Source: Chionoecetes opilio
Lineage: Eukaryota > Arthropoda > Malacostraca > Decapoda > Majidae
Assembly (NCBI GenBank): GCA_016584305.1
Contig: JACEEZ010024063.1
Location: forward strand, 202,501 to 266,500
DNA length: 64,000 nucleotides
Direction: 5' to 3'
Shown: in pieces, positions 33,300-44,717 of the stretch
How positions within the stretch are numbered: the stretch's first letter is position 1
How the letters are laid out: every line of letters starts with the position of its first letter
The notes under the pieces: model-generated
Database searches by the model: none
Seen by the model: only the letters and a program-made list of their open reading frames with translations
Told to the model about the DNA's origin: nothing
Translations under genes and position numbers: made by a program

Positions 33300-34610
33300 G
33301 ACTATGGATGTCATATTTAGTCCTCTGCCTCTGCCTCCCTCCTCAACCTCCTGGACCCTGTTCACCACCTAGGCCTCCGTCTGGCTCTAGGTGCCTTTCG
33401 CTCCTCCCACGTTGAGAGCCTCTATGCTGAGTCGGGCCTCCCATTCCTCTCTCGCCATCGAGCCCTCCTATCACTTCGGTGCTATGCTCGCCTTCCTCAA
33501 TTTCCTACTTCTAAGATTGCAGTCCCCCAATCTCTCCTCACAGTGATCACTTCCTCCCCTCGTTTGCCACCGCCCTTCCCTGTTCGCATGTGCACCCTTC
33601 TCTCCCATTCCTCCTTTCCTACTCTTAATCTTCTCCCTTTCTACGTTCATTCCTTCCCTCCATGGCTTATACCTTCCCCCCATATCTGTTCTTCTGTCCC
33701 CACTACCTATCCCAAGTCTACCATTCCTCCCATTGTCCTCCGCTCTCACTTTCTTGAACACCTTTCCACTCATTCCTCTAGCACCCACTTCTACACCGAC
33801 GGTTCTAAATCCCACTTTGGTTCTGGCTTTGCTGTCCTCTTCCCCTCTCTTCACTATCAATACCAACTACCTACAGAATCCACTGTTCTTACAACGGAAT
33901 TATACGCCCTCCTCTTCGCCTTGAAACGCATACTTTTCTACCCATCCTGTTCCTTCACTGATTCCCGCAATTCCCTTTCTCTTATACAATCTCTTCGCTC
34001 ACTTCACCCTCTTGTTCGGGAGATCCAAGACTGGTTATTCCGACTATCCATACGCCACAAAACAATTTGCTTCTGCTGGGTACCGAGTCACGTGGGTATC
34101 TCGGGCAACGAACGCGTTGATTCTTTGGCGCGCTCGGCCACTGTGTCCCAATGCCCCCGTTTCTCAAACTTGCCAGCCTCCGACTACTACCTTTCCTTTA
34201 AAATGTTTCCTATTCGACCGGTGGCAATCCTCCTGGACCACTTTCTCTGCCAATAAACTTCGCCTGATCAAACCCTTTATCTCTCCATGGTCAAATCCTT
34301 ACCACTAATAGACGTTGGGAGACTGCTCTCGCACGCTTACGCATAGGCCATACCAACCTCACACACTCCTATCTCATGTCACGCTCCTCCCCAACCCTTT
34401 GCACACCCTGTCAAGTTCCTCTCACTGTCCAACATGTCCTAATATCCTGCCCCCATCTTACTCCTGCCTGTTCCAGTTCCTTCCCTCATTTGTCCTCTCT
34501 TTCCCGACCTCCCTGTCTTGCGGACATTCTCCCGGAATCCCCCTCCTTCTCCCTGGAACATTTAACCTCCTTCCCCCAACAAATCCACATCCTACATCTG
34601 ATCTAACCAT
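33300..34610 (+). pseudogene. LINE ORF2 C-terminal part with RNase H domain
   Basis: Thumb-like sequence (LDPVHHLGLRLALGAFRSS) is followed by an RNase H domain in the frame 33,543-34,256. The acidic residues are visible in FYTDGSKSHFGSGFAV, TTELYALLFAL, FTDSRNSL and CWVPSHVGISGNERVDSLA. A C-terminal knuckle, CTPCQVPLTVQHVLISC, is in the next frame near 34,390-34,460. RT catalytic motifs are absent. RNase H in a LINE ORF2 marks the I, R1, LOA or Jockey-related clades. Confidence 0.85.
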
Positions 34611-34755
34611 CCTGCTGTAACATTCCGTTCTTTCCCCTTCCCTTATCGTTTCACTATTATTCTTTAATCCCTCCCCTTTATATGCTTTGCCGTAGTGCCA
34701 TATGACCTCTGATGTCTGACACATTCACCTTTTTAGGCATTAAATCAATCAATCA

Positions 34756-35950
34756 ACCTACTACAACCTCTCCTACCCTCTCTTTCCCTGTTCCTCCTCC
34801 TCCCACTCCTCGTCCTTCATTTGCTCCTCTTGCTGCCCCCTTTCTCTCCATAAATAACCCCTTTGCCGTCCTCAGTCCTGATACTCCGACCTCTACCCCT
34901 TCCTCGATCCCCACCCCCCTTCCTCAACGCTCCCCTCGGCCTACTCTTACCAGAAGACCTAAACGTCCTCCCCCTTCCCCCTGCCCTAAGATCTCCCACT
35001 ATCTCTCCCTCCTCCTTAGCTCCTCACACTCCACTTTCTACATCCCCTCCTACTAAGAAACCCTGTGCCTCCCAGGTCTCCCCTCCTGACTCTCCAGTTG
35101 AGACCATGGCTATGATCTATAATCGAGGAGTACCTCGCTCAGCCTCAAGACATGTCCCCTCTGCCCTCTTCACAAACCGCCTCATCATCCTCACCTTCTT
35201 TCTCATCCCTCAAAGTCTCAGCTGAGATACATCCTCTTCCCTCCCACCTTCCGCCTACCCCTCTTCCTCCTTCTGACTCCCAACTTCCCCCCTGCCCCTC
35301 CTCTTCCCCGCCTTCTCCATCATTCTCCCCACTGCACCCTTCCCCCCTTCCCTCTGATCACCCTATGTCCTCTCTCCCATCTACTACCTCTACCCGTCCC
35401 GCTGTTAAGTCTATTCTTAACTTGCCCCTCCCTCCTGGCTGTACTCGCGACTCCCTTTTGTCTCAACAACCCCCATCCCTGTCCCCTCGCCCCCCTGACC
35501 CTACTACGTGTACTTCTCCAGCTACACTTGATCCCCCACCTGATATCCCTGATCCTGCTAAGCCCTCTACTCGGGACGCTACCATTCCAACTATCATCAC
35601 CCGCTAGCCTCTACACTCTGTCTGTTCTTCATTGGAACATGCACGACTTCCGCTCCCACAGACAAGACCTTTGTCTTCTGATTTCTTGCTATAAGCCTCA
35701 AGTTATCTGCCTCCAAGAAACTTTCCTTACTCACCCCCCTGTCCCAATTCTCATTTTATGATCTTCCCCCAACACGTCCTTCCTCTGATCTAACCCTACT
35801 GCTATAACGTTCCATTCCTTTCCCCTTCCCTCACCGTTTCACTCTTTCTTTTCTCTCTAACCCCTCTCCTTCATTATGCTTTGCCATAGTGCCATATATG
35901 ACCTCTGATGTCTGGCACATTTTCCCTTTTTAGCATTAAATCAATCAAAT
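34756..35950 (+). pseudogene. Second LINE copy: ORF1 fragment plus endonuclease start
   Basis: Pro/Ser-rich ORF1 frames (34,712-35,607) overlap the start of an APE-type endonuclease, SVLHWNMHDFRSHRQDLCLL and PQVICLQETFL. After about 35,760 it is spliced by deletion to the element's 3' UTR, which repeats copy 1's 34,590-34,755. Confidence 0.8.
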
Positions 35951-35994
35951 CATGGGTATCACAAATTCCTGATTACAAATGGATCTGCTTGTTT

Positions 35995-38005
35995 CAAATG
36001 CAGTTACGTCTAGTCAATACCAGGGATGGAAAAAATCTGATTTTTTTTAATAAAAATCTAATAATTGTTTTTTTTAAACATTGAAACCGGATTTTTTTTT
36101 TTTATCAATATATATACGTATATATTTCTTTTTTTTGCTGTGGGAATAACTTTGTTAGGTTAGGTTACGTTAGGTTTCTATTACCTTCCCTTTGAAACGG
36201 CTGTTTGATTTAAATAAAGTTGATTTTAATCACTGATTTAAATCATGATTTAAAAGAAAAATCACTGATTTAAATCATAATCTTATCATTATTTGAAAAC
36301 GAGAGGGGAAAGAAGGAAAATTATGCAAATGGGCTTTATGAACACCAATTTTATCATTGTAGTATAATTATATCATAATGAGACTAAATGAGTGGTGCGG
36401 GGAATCCACTGTGGCACTTTTAGACAGCAAATTGCCATTTGGCTGTTTTTATAGCAGAAATATTTTTTTAATTATATATATATTTTTGTTGTACTGTACA
36501 AAAAGCCACACTACTATAACCAAAAGTTGAATGTGCATGTTACTTTTGTTTATAAAAAGCCAAAGTGATATTAACCCCTTCACGCACGAAAAGTTTAATA
36601 AGTTTCTCCGTCCACTGCAACATCAGTCTTATGCTCCCTAAGGGGCCCCGCGAAATGGCCAGACTGCGGCGAATTATTTTTTTATGTTATCAATTTCAGC
36701 AACGTGTATTCTTTTTTCCTGGCATTATTATATATCATTGGTTTTGCAAGAGATTATTCTGCCTTATGAAAGAAAAAAATAACAAGAAATGCAAATAAAT
36801 AGCGGAATTTACCGACTCCGAAAAAATATTGAGTAAAGAGAAATAAGAAATACTTACGTTCACCACTTCGTAGCTCGAAACTTCCTGAGTCAACTTTTTA
36901 TGGTTTATATGCCAATAAAAGCGGATTTTTATGAGGATTCCAACGCTACCATTATAATTTTCATATGGCCATTATGGCCAGCTCGGGACACGTTTTAAAG
37001 GGACGACAATCCGTGCTCACAGGCTGCCAGCTGAGTGGAAACTGAGACACAAACCCTTATCATTTCACATCCACTCACACGAGAGAGTTGACAATTAGTT
37101 TATTTTATAGGTCTAGGTTGGATCTTTGACGCAGAAAAATTTGACGTGATTCTGATAAATACTTTATTTTTGGTGAATTTTTAACTTTTTTGATGCAATT
37201 TGCATCAAAAGCTCAGATTGCAGACGGCCCGTTTTGACGCGATCGTGTCACCGTGCGTGAAAGGGTTAACCAAAGTTTAATATGCATTATGATTAATTAT
37301 CAAACAAAAAATAGAATTCCTTTGTTTAACCGCTGAAGTAAATATTACTACAACAAAAATCCCATTGAATCCGATTGACTTCCCATTGGGAAGTCAAGTA
37401 GCAAGGATGACAGAAAAATTAGGCCGAACGGTATGATATAGCAAAATCAGGCAATATTTTGTGTAGCTGACTAATCAGACAGAATGATGACCTTTCATAT
37501 GCCAGCTAGGAGGTTATTACCGGAGGTCAAATTAATAATAATTTGGTGTGTCTTGGGGGGGGGGGGGGGGGGAAAGCTTGCAGGACGGTAAAGACCACCC
37601 ACTCGATCCCCCAGCCAGTAGGAACCACGAATGGGATAGGGCCAGTCTGGATGTGTTTTTGCGAGCATCAGTGCAGCCTAGACCGGTCTAGACCAGCCTG
37701 GCAAATGTTGTGATATCACGCTTATAGACATAGGCCTATTGATGTGAAAACGTCCATCACAGAAATATAAAATATGTAAATTCATCTATTTCATGTTATA
37801 TGCATTTTTTATTCACTTATTCTATCTCTTTAGTTATAAATATGCTAAATAATATCCTGTAGTAGTTAGATTTCATGTAGAAAATCAAATTAATAAAAAA
37901 ATAGATTTAAATAAAATAAATTGATTTAAATTGAATAAATCTGATTTTTTTTTAATTAAAAAATAAATAAATATCAACAACCCTGCTTTGAAATTCTCTC
38001 AAAGG
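35995..38005. mobile_element. hAT-like non-autonomous element, ATTTAAATC-rich
   Basis: It begins CAGGGATGGAAAAAATCTGA and ends near CAACCCTG, with GATTTAAATCATGATTTAAA repeats at both sides. It contains the dispersed family shared with 26 kb (37,573-37,990), a G homopolymer (37,556-37,572) and an inserted TTAA element. The flanks do not show a clean 8-bp duplication, so the limits are approximate. Confidence 0.55.
36575..37265. mobile_element. piggyBac-like MITE with TTAA duplication
   Basis: CCCCTTCACGCACG at the left and CGTGCGTGAAAGGG at the right are inverted with one mismatch. They are bounded by TTAA at 36,571-36,574 and 37,266-37,269. TTAA targets and CCC-starting ends fit piggyBac. 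No transposase. Confidence 0.82.
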
Positions 38006-38131
38006 AAATCCATACTGGGTCTTTTTTTCTGCCAGCTGCAGACACGATTATGAGGTACAAGTAGTATAGCTACGGGTGGATTCAGTAAACCATTTACTTG
38101 GTAAAACTCTTAGAACTTATGTTAAAAGATG

Positions 38132-38593
38132 TACCGTATATGGCTGCATATAAGACGACCTTTTAACCTTAAAAAATAGCCACGAAAATTGGGGGTCGTC
38201 TTATACGCCCAATATAAAAGGTGAATCTTAAATCCTGTGGTGTACGGGACGTTGTTAGCGCGGGTAGTGATTGATGGTAGGCTTACCCCTGCCTTGGTAA
38301 AAACACAGATACTTTCTACTGAAATCACTTACCGTAATTCACATTATTTTAATAAAATAATAAGTAGCTAGAAGAGTAAGCTGATCAGGACGTGTAATGT
38401 AACTATGTGTAGGGTTGCAACCAGAATTATGTGTTGAGGAGTGCCAAGTGCTGTTTGTACCTAACCTTGAATAAGCTGAGTGGTCTACCTTGGAGGGTAG
38501 TCTTATACGGCGAGTATAGCCCAAAAGTTTTTACTAGAAATTTTGGGGGTCGTCTTATACACCGAGTCGTCTTATACGCAGCCATATACGGTA
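38132..38593. mobile_element. TA-flanked MITE, TACCGTATATGGCTGC ends
   Basis: The inverted ends TACCGTATATGGCTGC(A/G)TAT include TA at both outer borders, followed by AAGACGACC-type subterminal repeats (GTCGTCTTATAC occurs several times). Fits a Tc1/mariner/pogo-type MITE. Confidence 0.8.
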
Positions 38594-38793
38594 CTGTATA
38601 AGTAAAACCACAGTAACCAATTACACTGGTTAACAAAAATTATTATCTAAGTTTTTTTAGCTGATTTAGGACAATATTGATGTTATAAATCCAAAAATCA
38701 CATTGATTTTGCTCAATTAAGTCAACTTTTTGATCTATCGCCACATGATGTTTTTTTACGTTTTTGTTTACATGTACGGGTATTTTCTATATA

Positions 38794-39580
38794 CAGTCAA
38801 ACCTCGATATAACGGACTAAAGGGGGGGAGGAGTCCGTTATAGCCGATTGTCCGTTATAGCGAGGGTATTTTCCCAAGGGGGGAAAAATATGAAAAAAAA
38901 GGAAAAATTGTGAAATAAATGAGAAATATTTACAAACACAACCAGACTGTGTAGCTATGTTGGGAGGTAAACAGTGACTGGCACTACATGCTGAATTTGG
39001 TCAGCTCCTACACGTGAAATAAATGAGAAATAATCACAAACACAACCAGACCGTGTAGCTAGTGAAGCTCAAGCTCTAGTGAAAGGTAAACAAATTACAA
39101 CGAGCCAGATTCAGCCGTGGCTTCCAAAGGTATTGCTTATTATCATGACTAATGCTCATTATTATATATATTATATGGTTGTGAACTGCAGTTCTATACA
39201 CGTGTCACTATTTAGGTCAGTGTAGCACTGCGTGTCGCCTTAGATACGGGTGATTTAGGGTGTTGAGGTGACAGGAAGACTTAGCAGCGGCCACGCCATA
39301 ACACTAATAGTCACTATTTTAAACAATACACACCTTCTACCACTAAATCACTAGCAACACAGGCTCCTTCCTTATAATATTATATCTTAATATGTGATAC
39401 ATCAAAACTCCTTAAAACCCAAGCATTCCAAAATAAAATTAGAAAGTAATACAATAATGTTGAGTTGACAATTCGAGCGGCGATAAGCGGTCTAATATGA
39501 AAAAAAAAAAAATTACGCAAATGGAGTCCGTTATATCCGATGTCCGTTACATCGAGGTCCGTTATATCGAGGTTTGACTA
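38794..39580. mobile_element. TA-flanked pogo/Tigger-like MITE
   Basis: The ends CAGTCAAACCTCGATATAAC and inverse GATATAACGGACCTC-type sequence, with GGTTTGACTA at the right, are flanked by TA (38,792-38,793 and 39,581-39,582). Repeated GTCCGTTATA motifs lie in both subterminal regions. No transposase. Confidence 0.82.
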
Positions 39581-39787
39581 TATGAAATCGTCCTCTGTAT
39601 ACAACACCGTACTTGCAGTAGATAATTCCACCAATTCAGTTAGTTCCAAGGGTGTGGTCCTAAACAATGTTTCCAACTAGGAATTCTTCGGAATCATGAT
39701 CCCTGGATTTTACAGTCCTCTGTTGTTCTTCCTCTTCTTCTCTTCAACTTTTACTTCTTTACTTGAACACTTTTGGTGCTCGAGGTT

Positions 39788-40072
39788 TGCAGTGATTAAC
39801 CGGAGTGGTTGAGGGGAGTTTATCTAAAGGAGAAGCGAGCGTCTTCCTTAGGTGATTTATTCTAAAGAACAGAGATAGGCCGGACCACCAGCGAGAGGGG
39901 CTGGTGTTAGCGGCCCGGTGATGGGGCAGCGACTAGCTACATGAGCGGCGACGCAGCGCGCGCTGTTGTCATGTCTCACATGCAGTGTTGCAACAGCATG
40001 TATGTGTAGGAATTATTAAGAGGCATTAATATTATGTAGGTGTGACTGTCTGGTTATATTCACATATCCACA
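39788..40072 (-). repeat. Probable 3' LTR of the gypsy element
   Basis: On the minus strand a purine tract AAGGGGGAGGGAGGTG (40,073-40,088) is followed directly by TGTGGATATGTG, a typical TG start after a polypurine tract. AGAATAAATCACC supplies a polyadenylation signal. The CA end at 39,788 is the best guess. No second LTR is in the window. Confidence 0.6.
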
Positions 40073-40099
40073 CCTCCCTCCCCCTTCACGCTCGTAGCT

Positions 40100-41640
40100 C
40101 TAGTCTCGAGCGGACTCCTGTTCTTTGAGCCTCTGAGAACGGCGCGGGGTCACAGGGGGGTGAATGAAAGGGGACGTGATTTTCTCGTCCAAGCAAGGGG
40201 ACACGGATGTGGGGGAGGGTGTCGTCACTAGGGGTTGGAACTGGTCGGAGGAAACGGCGGTTTCGCCACCAGACGCGCCCAGTAGGGAGACGCACCTCGA
40301 AGTCCCTGGTTGTGCCGCAGCCCATAACAACCCCGACCTTGTCCCAGCGGTGTGATGTCGGGTCCTGGACACAGACGGTCTGGCCGACACATAGCCTGGG
40401 TAGGGGGCGGGCATGCTGGTCGTACTGAGCCTTGACCTGCTCAGCACGGGCGACAGCTCGGCGATCACAGTCCTCTGTGCGGGCCTGCTACTCCTCCGAG
40501 AAGGACTCAGGATGGGCAGGGACACAGGAGCGGAGCGGGTGGTCATAAAGTGTCATCGTAGGGGATCGTCCCGTGGAGTTAGGGGTGTTGCGAAGCTGCA
40601 GGAGACCCCTGTCGAAATCTTCACTGTCGATGTTGCCGTTGGGAGCCATCTTGAGGATGAGGTGTTTCACCGACTTGACGGCCGCCTCGGCGTGGCCATT
40701 AGATTGGGGGTAATGCGGCGAAGATACCGCGTGGTAGACACCCCAGTGCTCCGTGAAGTTCCGGAAGGCAGTGCTGGTGAATTGGGGCCCGCCGTCAGTC
40801 CTGAGGCGGAGCGGGACACCAACTTCCCGGAAGTACCGGCAGAAGAGCCGTATGGTGTGCGTGGCGGTAGTATCGGCCCCGCAGGGGACGACCAAAGGCC
40901 ACCCGGAGAGTCTGTCCGCGATGACCAGGAACGACTTCCTGGCGATGGAGAAAAAGTCTGCGGAGACGGATTCGAAAGGCCTGGAGGAGTGGTCGTCGCA
41001 CAGTAGTGGTTCCTGTTGCTGACTGGGCTGTAGGATCTGGCATGGCTCGCAGGCTTGGACGGTGCTGGTAATGTCAGCATCGATACCTGGCCAGAAGACA
41101 GTCTGCTGTGCCCGGCGCTTCGTGGCTGCGACACCTCGGTGACTGTCGTGCAGCCGAGCAAGGGTGCGGCGGCGGTGGGCTGCAGGAACCACAATTCTCT
41201 GGCCATACAGGACCAGCTCCCCGTCTGCGTACAGGCAGTCACGGAATTTCCAGTAGGGGAGTAGAGAGCTGTGCAGGGTGTACCGATTAGGAGGGAATCC
41301 TGACGTCATGCAGTCCCGTAGGCGGGTGTACGACGGGTCTGTCGCTGCTGCGGCTCGGAGTTCCTGGATCGTCCTATCGGCGTCTTGGTGTGGCGGATCG
41401 AGGTGTGAAGGGTCCTGATCCTGGTTGATGGCGTTGAGGGACACGACGCTCCTGAGGTGTGCTGCGGTTTCGGCGCACACCATCTCGTCCTCTGGTGTGG
41501 GGCGGCTAACTGGGGCTCGTGACAGGGCATCGGGGATGCAGAGCTGCTTCCCAGCATGCCACATGGCCGTAAACAGGTAGGGCGAAACCTTCTCCTTGAG
41601 GCGTTGGAGGCGAGGGTTCTCAACCGCGTACAGAGCTGGG
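40100..41640 (-). pseudogene. Ty3/gypsy pol remnant: RNase H end and integrase
   Basis: The minus-strand frame 41,564-40,488 opens with the end of RNase H (WHAGKQLCIPDALSRAP). The HHCC zinc-binding motif follows (HDSHRGVAATKRRAQQTVFW, CEPC), then the integrase DDE core, visible as SADFFS, RTDGGPQFTS and SNGHAEAAVKS. A frame change near 40,500 leads to the C-terminal tail, ending RRSQRLKEQESARD. RT, protease and gag are missing. The copy is cut at 41,640 where a CAGAGCTGGGC-ended repeat begins. Codon use is GC-rich compared with the neighbours. This is an LTR retrotransposon relic and not a host gene. Confidence 0.92.
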
Positions 41641-41815
41641 CAGTATTTAAATACAATGTATTTAAATATATTTGTGTATTTAGAAATGTATTTATAAATA
41701 CATTGGTTGTCATGTATTTAAATACAGTATTTAAATACTTTTATGAGTATTTAAATACATTGTATTTAAATAATTTAATATAAAAATTTAAATACTTTTT
41801 TATTAGGTAATTTGG
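41631..41815. mobile_element. hAT-like repeat with TATTTAAATAC motifs
   Basis: It starts CAGAGCTGGGCAGTATTTAA, the same terminal motif as the hAT at 8,293. About ten copies of ATTTAAATAC in both orientations follow. The right terminus is not seen, so the copy is truncated. Confidence 0.6.
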
Positions 41816-41869
41816 CCATAAACCCGCCCAACTATCTTATAACCCTTATGTTACAGTGAACCAGGACAG

Positions 41870-42125
41870 GTATTTATAAAGCTTCTTAGCAACTCCAAGC
41901 AACTCCTAAGCTTAAGAATTCCTAGGAGTCGCTCGGGAGTCGCTCGGGTGTTACTGTGAGTTGCTAGGAGTTGCTGGAGTCGCTATGAGTTACCGAAAAC
42001 GCTAAGAGTGATGGAACTGGGCTATAGCTTCTCATAAGACTCTTATGAGTAGCTATGAATAAGGTAAAAATACGTGTTTTTAGCTTATTAGGCGTATATA
42101 TAGCCTTACTGAGTATCTTATTATG
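41870..42125. repeat. Repeat of AGGAGTCGCT/AACTCCTA units
   Basis: Short palindromic and direct repeats around CTTAAGAATTCCTAGGAGTC and GGAGTTGCTAGGAG-like units. Possibly another TIR end; not resolved. Confidence 0.4.
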
Positions 42126-42404
42126 TGTTTGCTACCCTGATGAGGCCGCGGAAACATAAACACAGGTGAGATTTGGCGGAGGGAAGACGTAGTGAGAGGG
42201 TGAGGAGGCGAGGAAGGATTTTTCCGTGCAAGTCGCGATCAAGTACAGTGACAGACAACTGTTGGAGAGGTAGGCTACAGCCTGCTCCGGCTGTCCTTGC
42301 ATGCCGTGGCTCTTAACACCATATTTCCCACCTAGGAGGCACCAGCCGCCGCTGGAAGAATATCAAGTCAACTACAACAGGTGAGTTTGTTATGTTAAAT
42401 TTGT

Positions 42405-43552
42405 TGGTTATAATGGACGAGAACTTCGCGGTCTTATTTATTTTATTTTTTATTCTCCGGAAACCCATTTAAACAAGTATATTTATATATTTCATCACCG
42501 AATTTTATGCATGGTTAAGGTTAGGTATACTTTGTGGTTAAGGTTAGGTTACATTTCATTAAAACCTATAAGGTTAGGTTAGGTATACTTAGTGGTTAAG
42601 GTTAGGTTAGGTTTCATTAAAACATATAAGGTTAGGTTAGATATACTTTGTCGTTAAGGTTAGGTTAGTTTTCATTAAAACCTATAAGGTTAGGTTTGGT
42701 ATGTTCTATTCAATTACTTCCCTGTTATCTGAGACCCTGACTAATTTCTCCCTACCAAGTTTTAGTGCTTTTACTGATGGAGATAGTGTTTTTTAATGGA
42801 AACGGCGACCATAACATTCGGTGATGAAATTTTTATTATTATTTTTTTTTTTTAAATACGGGTTTCCGGAAAAAAATCCGGGATCTTCATTAGAAAAATC
42901 GGTAAAATTCTAGTGTTTGCCCATACTCTCCCACTTCCCCCAAACAAGTTTGGGACCTGTGGGAATGCGTGATTTTCGAGTGGGGAACAAATTATGCGTC
43001 GGAAACACGTAATTTAAGAGTTGTTTAGGGGGGTAAAAATCCCTAGATCTAGGGTAATTTCCTTATATCTAGAGAAATTTGCCTAACCAAAATTAACCTA
43101 ACCTAGCGGGGGGCTTGACCCACCGATAACCTAACCTAACCAAATCTAACCTAACCTAACCTAATCAAATCTAACCTAACCTAACCTAATCAAATCTAAC
43201 CTAACCTACCCTAACCTCCTAGCGGGGGGTTGGGTGTGTTCTCGGGTCATCATTCTGTGAGGATCGTCAGGTTCAAACGTCTCTGGACTCAGAAGAAATC
43301 CAATTAATTTTCCCTATATCTAAGGAATTTTTATAACTTCCATAACTCAAAAAGTATGTGGTTGCGACACATATTTTGTACCCCAGCCATATATCCTGCA
43401 TTCTCCCAGGTCCCCAAGCTTGTTTTGGGGGAGAGGGGGGAGTATGGGCAAACACTAGAATAATACCGAAAAATCACCTATTGTAGGCCATGAAAAATTA
43501 GTCGGTGTCCCTGAAAACGACAGCGAAGTTCTCGTCCATTATTACCAATTTG
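42405..43552. mobile_element. Inverted-repeat element with telomere-like tracts
   Basis: The left end TATAATGGACGAGAACTTCG and right end CGAAGTTCTCGTCCATTATT are inverted. The interior has TTAGGTTAGG blocks at 42,510-42,710 and CCTAACC arrays at 43,085-43,215. It shares the arm with the 17.6-kb element. Confidence 0.8.
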
Positions 43553-44234
43553 TTGTCTTTATTGCAAGTCGAAGGGGTATAAATGTAACTAATTAGTAGT
43601 TGATTAGGTTAATATTCCGGAGGAGTTGGTGGGCTCTGCAGGATTTACAGCTTACTTTTTGGTAATTTTTTACACTGGGATCAGAATTCTCTTCACAACT
43701 GGGAGTATGATTTCTGTTTACTTTAATGTATTCTAAGAAACTATCAATCTGATTTTCCGTCACAAATCAGTACTTTGGGAGACATAAAATGTTTTTAGTA
43801 GGAAGGAGTGTATAAGAGATATGAAAATTAAGTAACCTAACCCCACCTTTAGACTGTAACCTAACTTAACCCCTCGTTTTAATTTCCTAACTAAAGCCAA
43901 ATCCTCATTAGAAAGTGTCTGCGACAAGGGAAGAACAGAGGCGATGCAGGTCACAAGAGGAAGAAGAGTGAGGCGCACGTAAACACTTGTCTCTCTCCTC
44001 CCTATAAACAGGTCATATCTCCAAATGTAATGATTTGCGACGGAACCTTAGAGAGAGAATGTTTCCTAGAATCCAATGAGGCAAACAGAAACCGTACCCC
44101 CAATTGTTTTGGGAATTCTGGTCCTAGTGTAAAATAATACATACTTTTTTTGTAGTATATTTGGCTCAGTATAATGTGCAGTAGTAACTTTTCTCCAGAA
44201 ACTAAAATATAGCACTTATTTTTAAATAGTTAAT

Positions 44235-44340
44235 AATATGTAGGTTAGGTTACGTTTAGTTTTTTTTTTGCTTATGTTATATTTAGGTTTGATTTAGGTT
44301 AGGTTAATTTAGGATAAGTTTGGGATAGGTTTTGTACCTA
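44235..44340. repeat. Degenerate TTAGG-type tract
   Basis: TAGGTTAGGTTACG and related pentamers directly before the next MITE. Confidence 0.65.
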
Positions 44341-44377
44341 CTTAATACCTATTTTGTGAGTTATTTAGGTTAACTAA

Positions 44378-44717
44378 AGGCCGTGTCACACGGCGATATT
44401 TTCCGGTATCTTTTGGTATTTTACTACCATTTGATGCCCGTAGTAGCGGCAAAAAATGTGCGTGTCGGCACACGGCGTTTCAGCTACGAGCATCTTCTAC
44501 TGGCATCCTCCGGGACCCGCAACCAAAACAAACACTATGGATGGGGCAAGAACACTTCGTCTGGCTGCTATAATGTTTGTTTTGGTTGCGTGTCTCGGAA
44601 AATGCACGTAGCCGAAACGCCGTGTGACAACGTGCATTTTTTGTTGCCACTAAGGGCATCAAATGGTAGCAAAATACAAGAAAATGCCGGAAAATATCCC
44701 CGTGTGACACAGTCTTC
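44378..44717. mobile_element. TIR MITE, GGCCGTGTCACACG family
   Basis: AAGGCCGTGTCACACGG at the left and CCGTGTGACACAGTCTT at the right are inverted. The arms extend through ACCATTTGATGCCC and ACCAAAACAAACA-type sequence almost to the centre near 44,573. Confidence 0.85.

Larger units (their letters stand above)
31646..35950 (+). mobile_element. Two deleted LINE copies in tandem within one TSD
   Basis: The whole block is flanked by CATGGGTATTACA (31,633-31,645) and CATGGGTATCACA (35,951-35,963), a 13-bp LINE-type target duplication. Copy 1 (31,646-34,755) has ORF1 and a 3' part with RNase H but lacks endonuclease and most of RT. Copy 2 (34,756-35,950) has ORF1 sequence and the first residues of the endonuclease, then jumps to the 3' end. 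Both end with TTAGGCATTAAATCAATCAA-type tails. The RNase H and ORF1 zinc knuckles suggest the I/Jockey group. Confidence 0.88.

Noticed and set aside
40413..41264. Plus-strand ORFs opposite the gypsy integrase
   Set aside because: GC-rich antisense shadows of the minus-strand pol frame.
42140..42165. ATG exon MRPRKHKH as first exon of the Harbinger-like gene
   Set aside because: It is phase-compatible and has a GTGAGA donor, but it is only 26 bp and the transposase catalytic part should precede exon a, so I could not support it.
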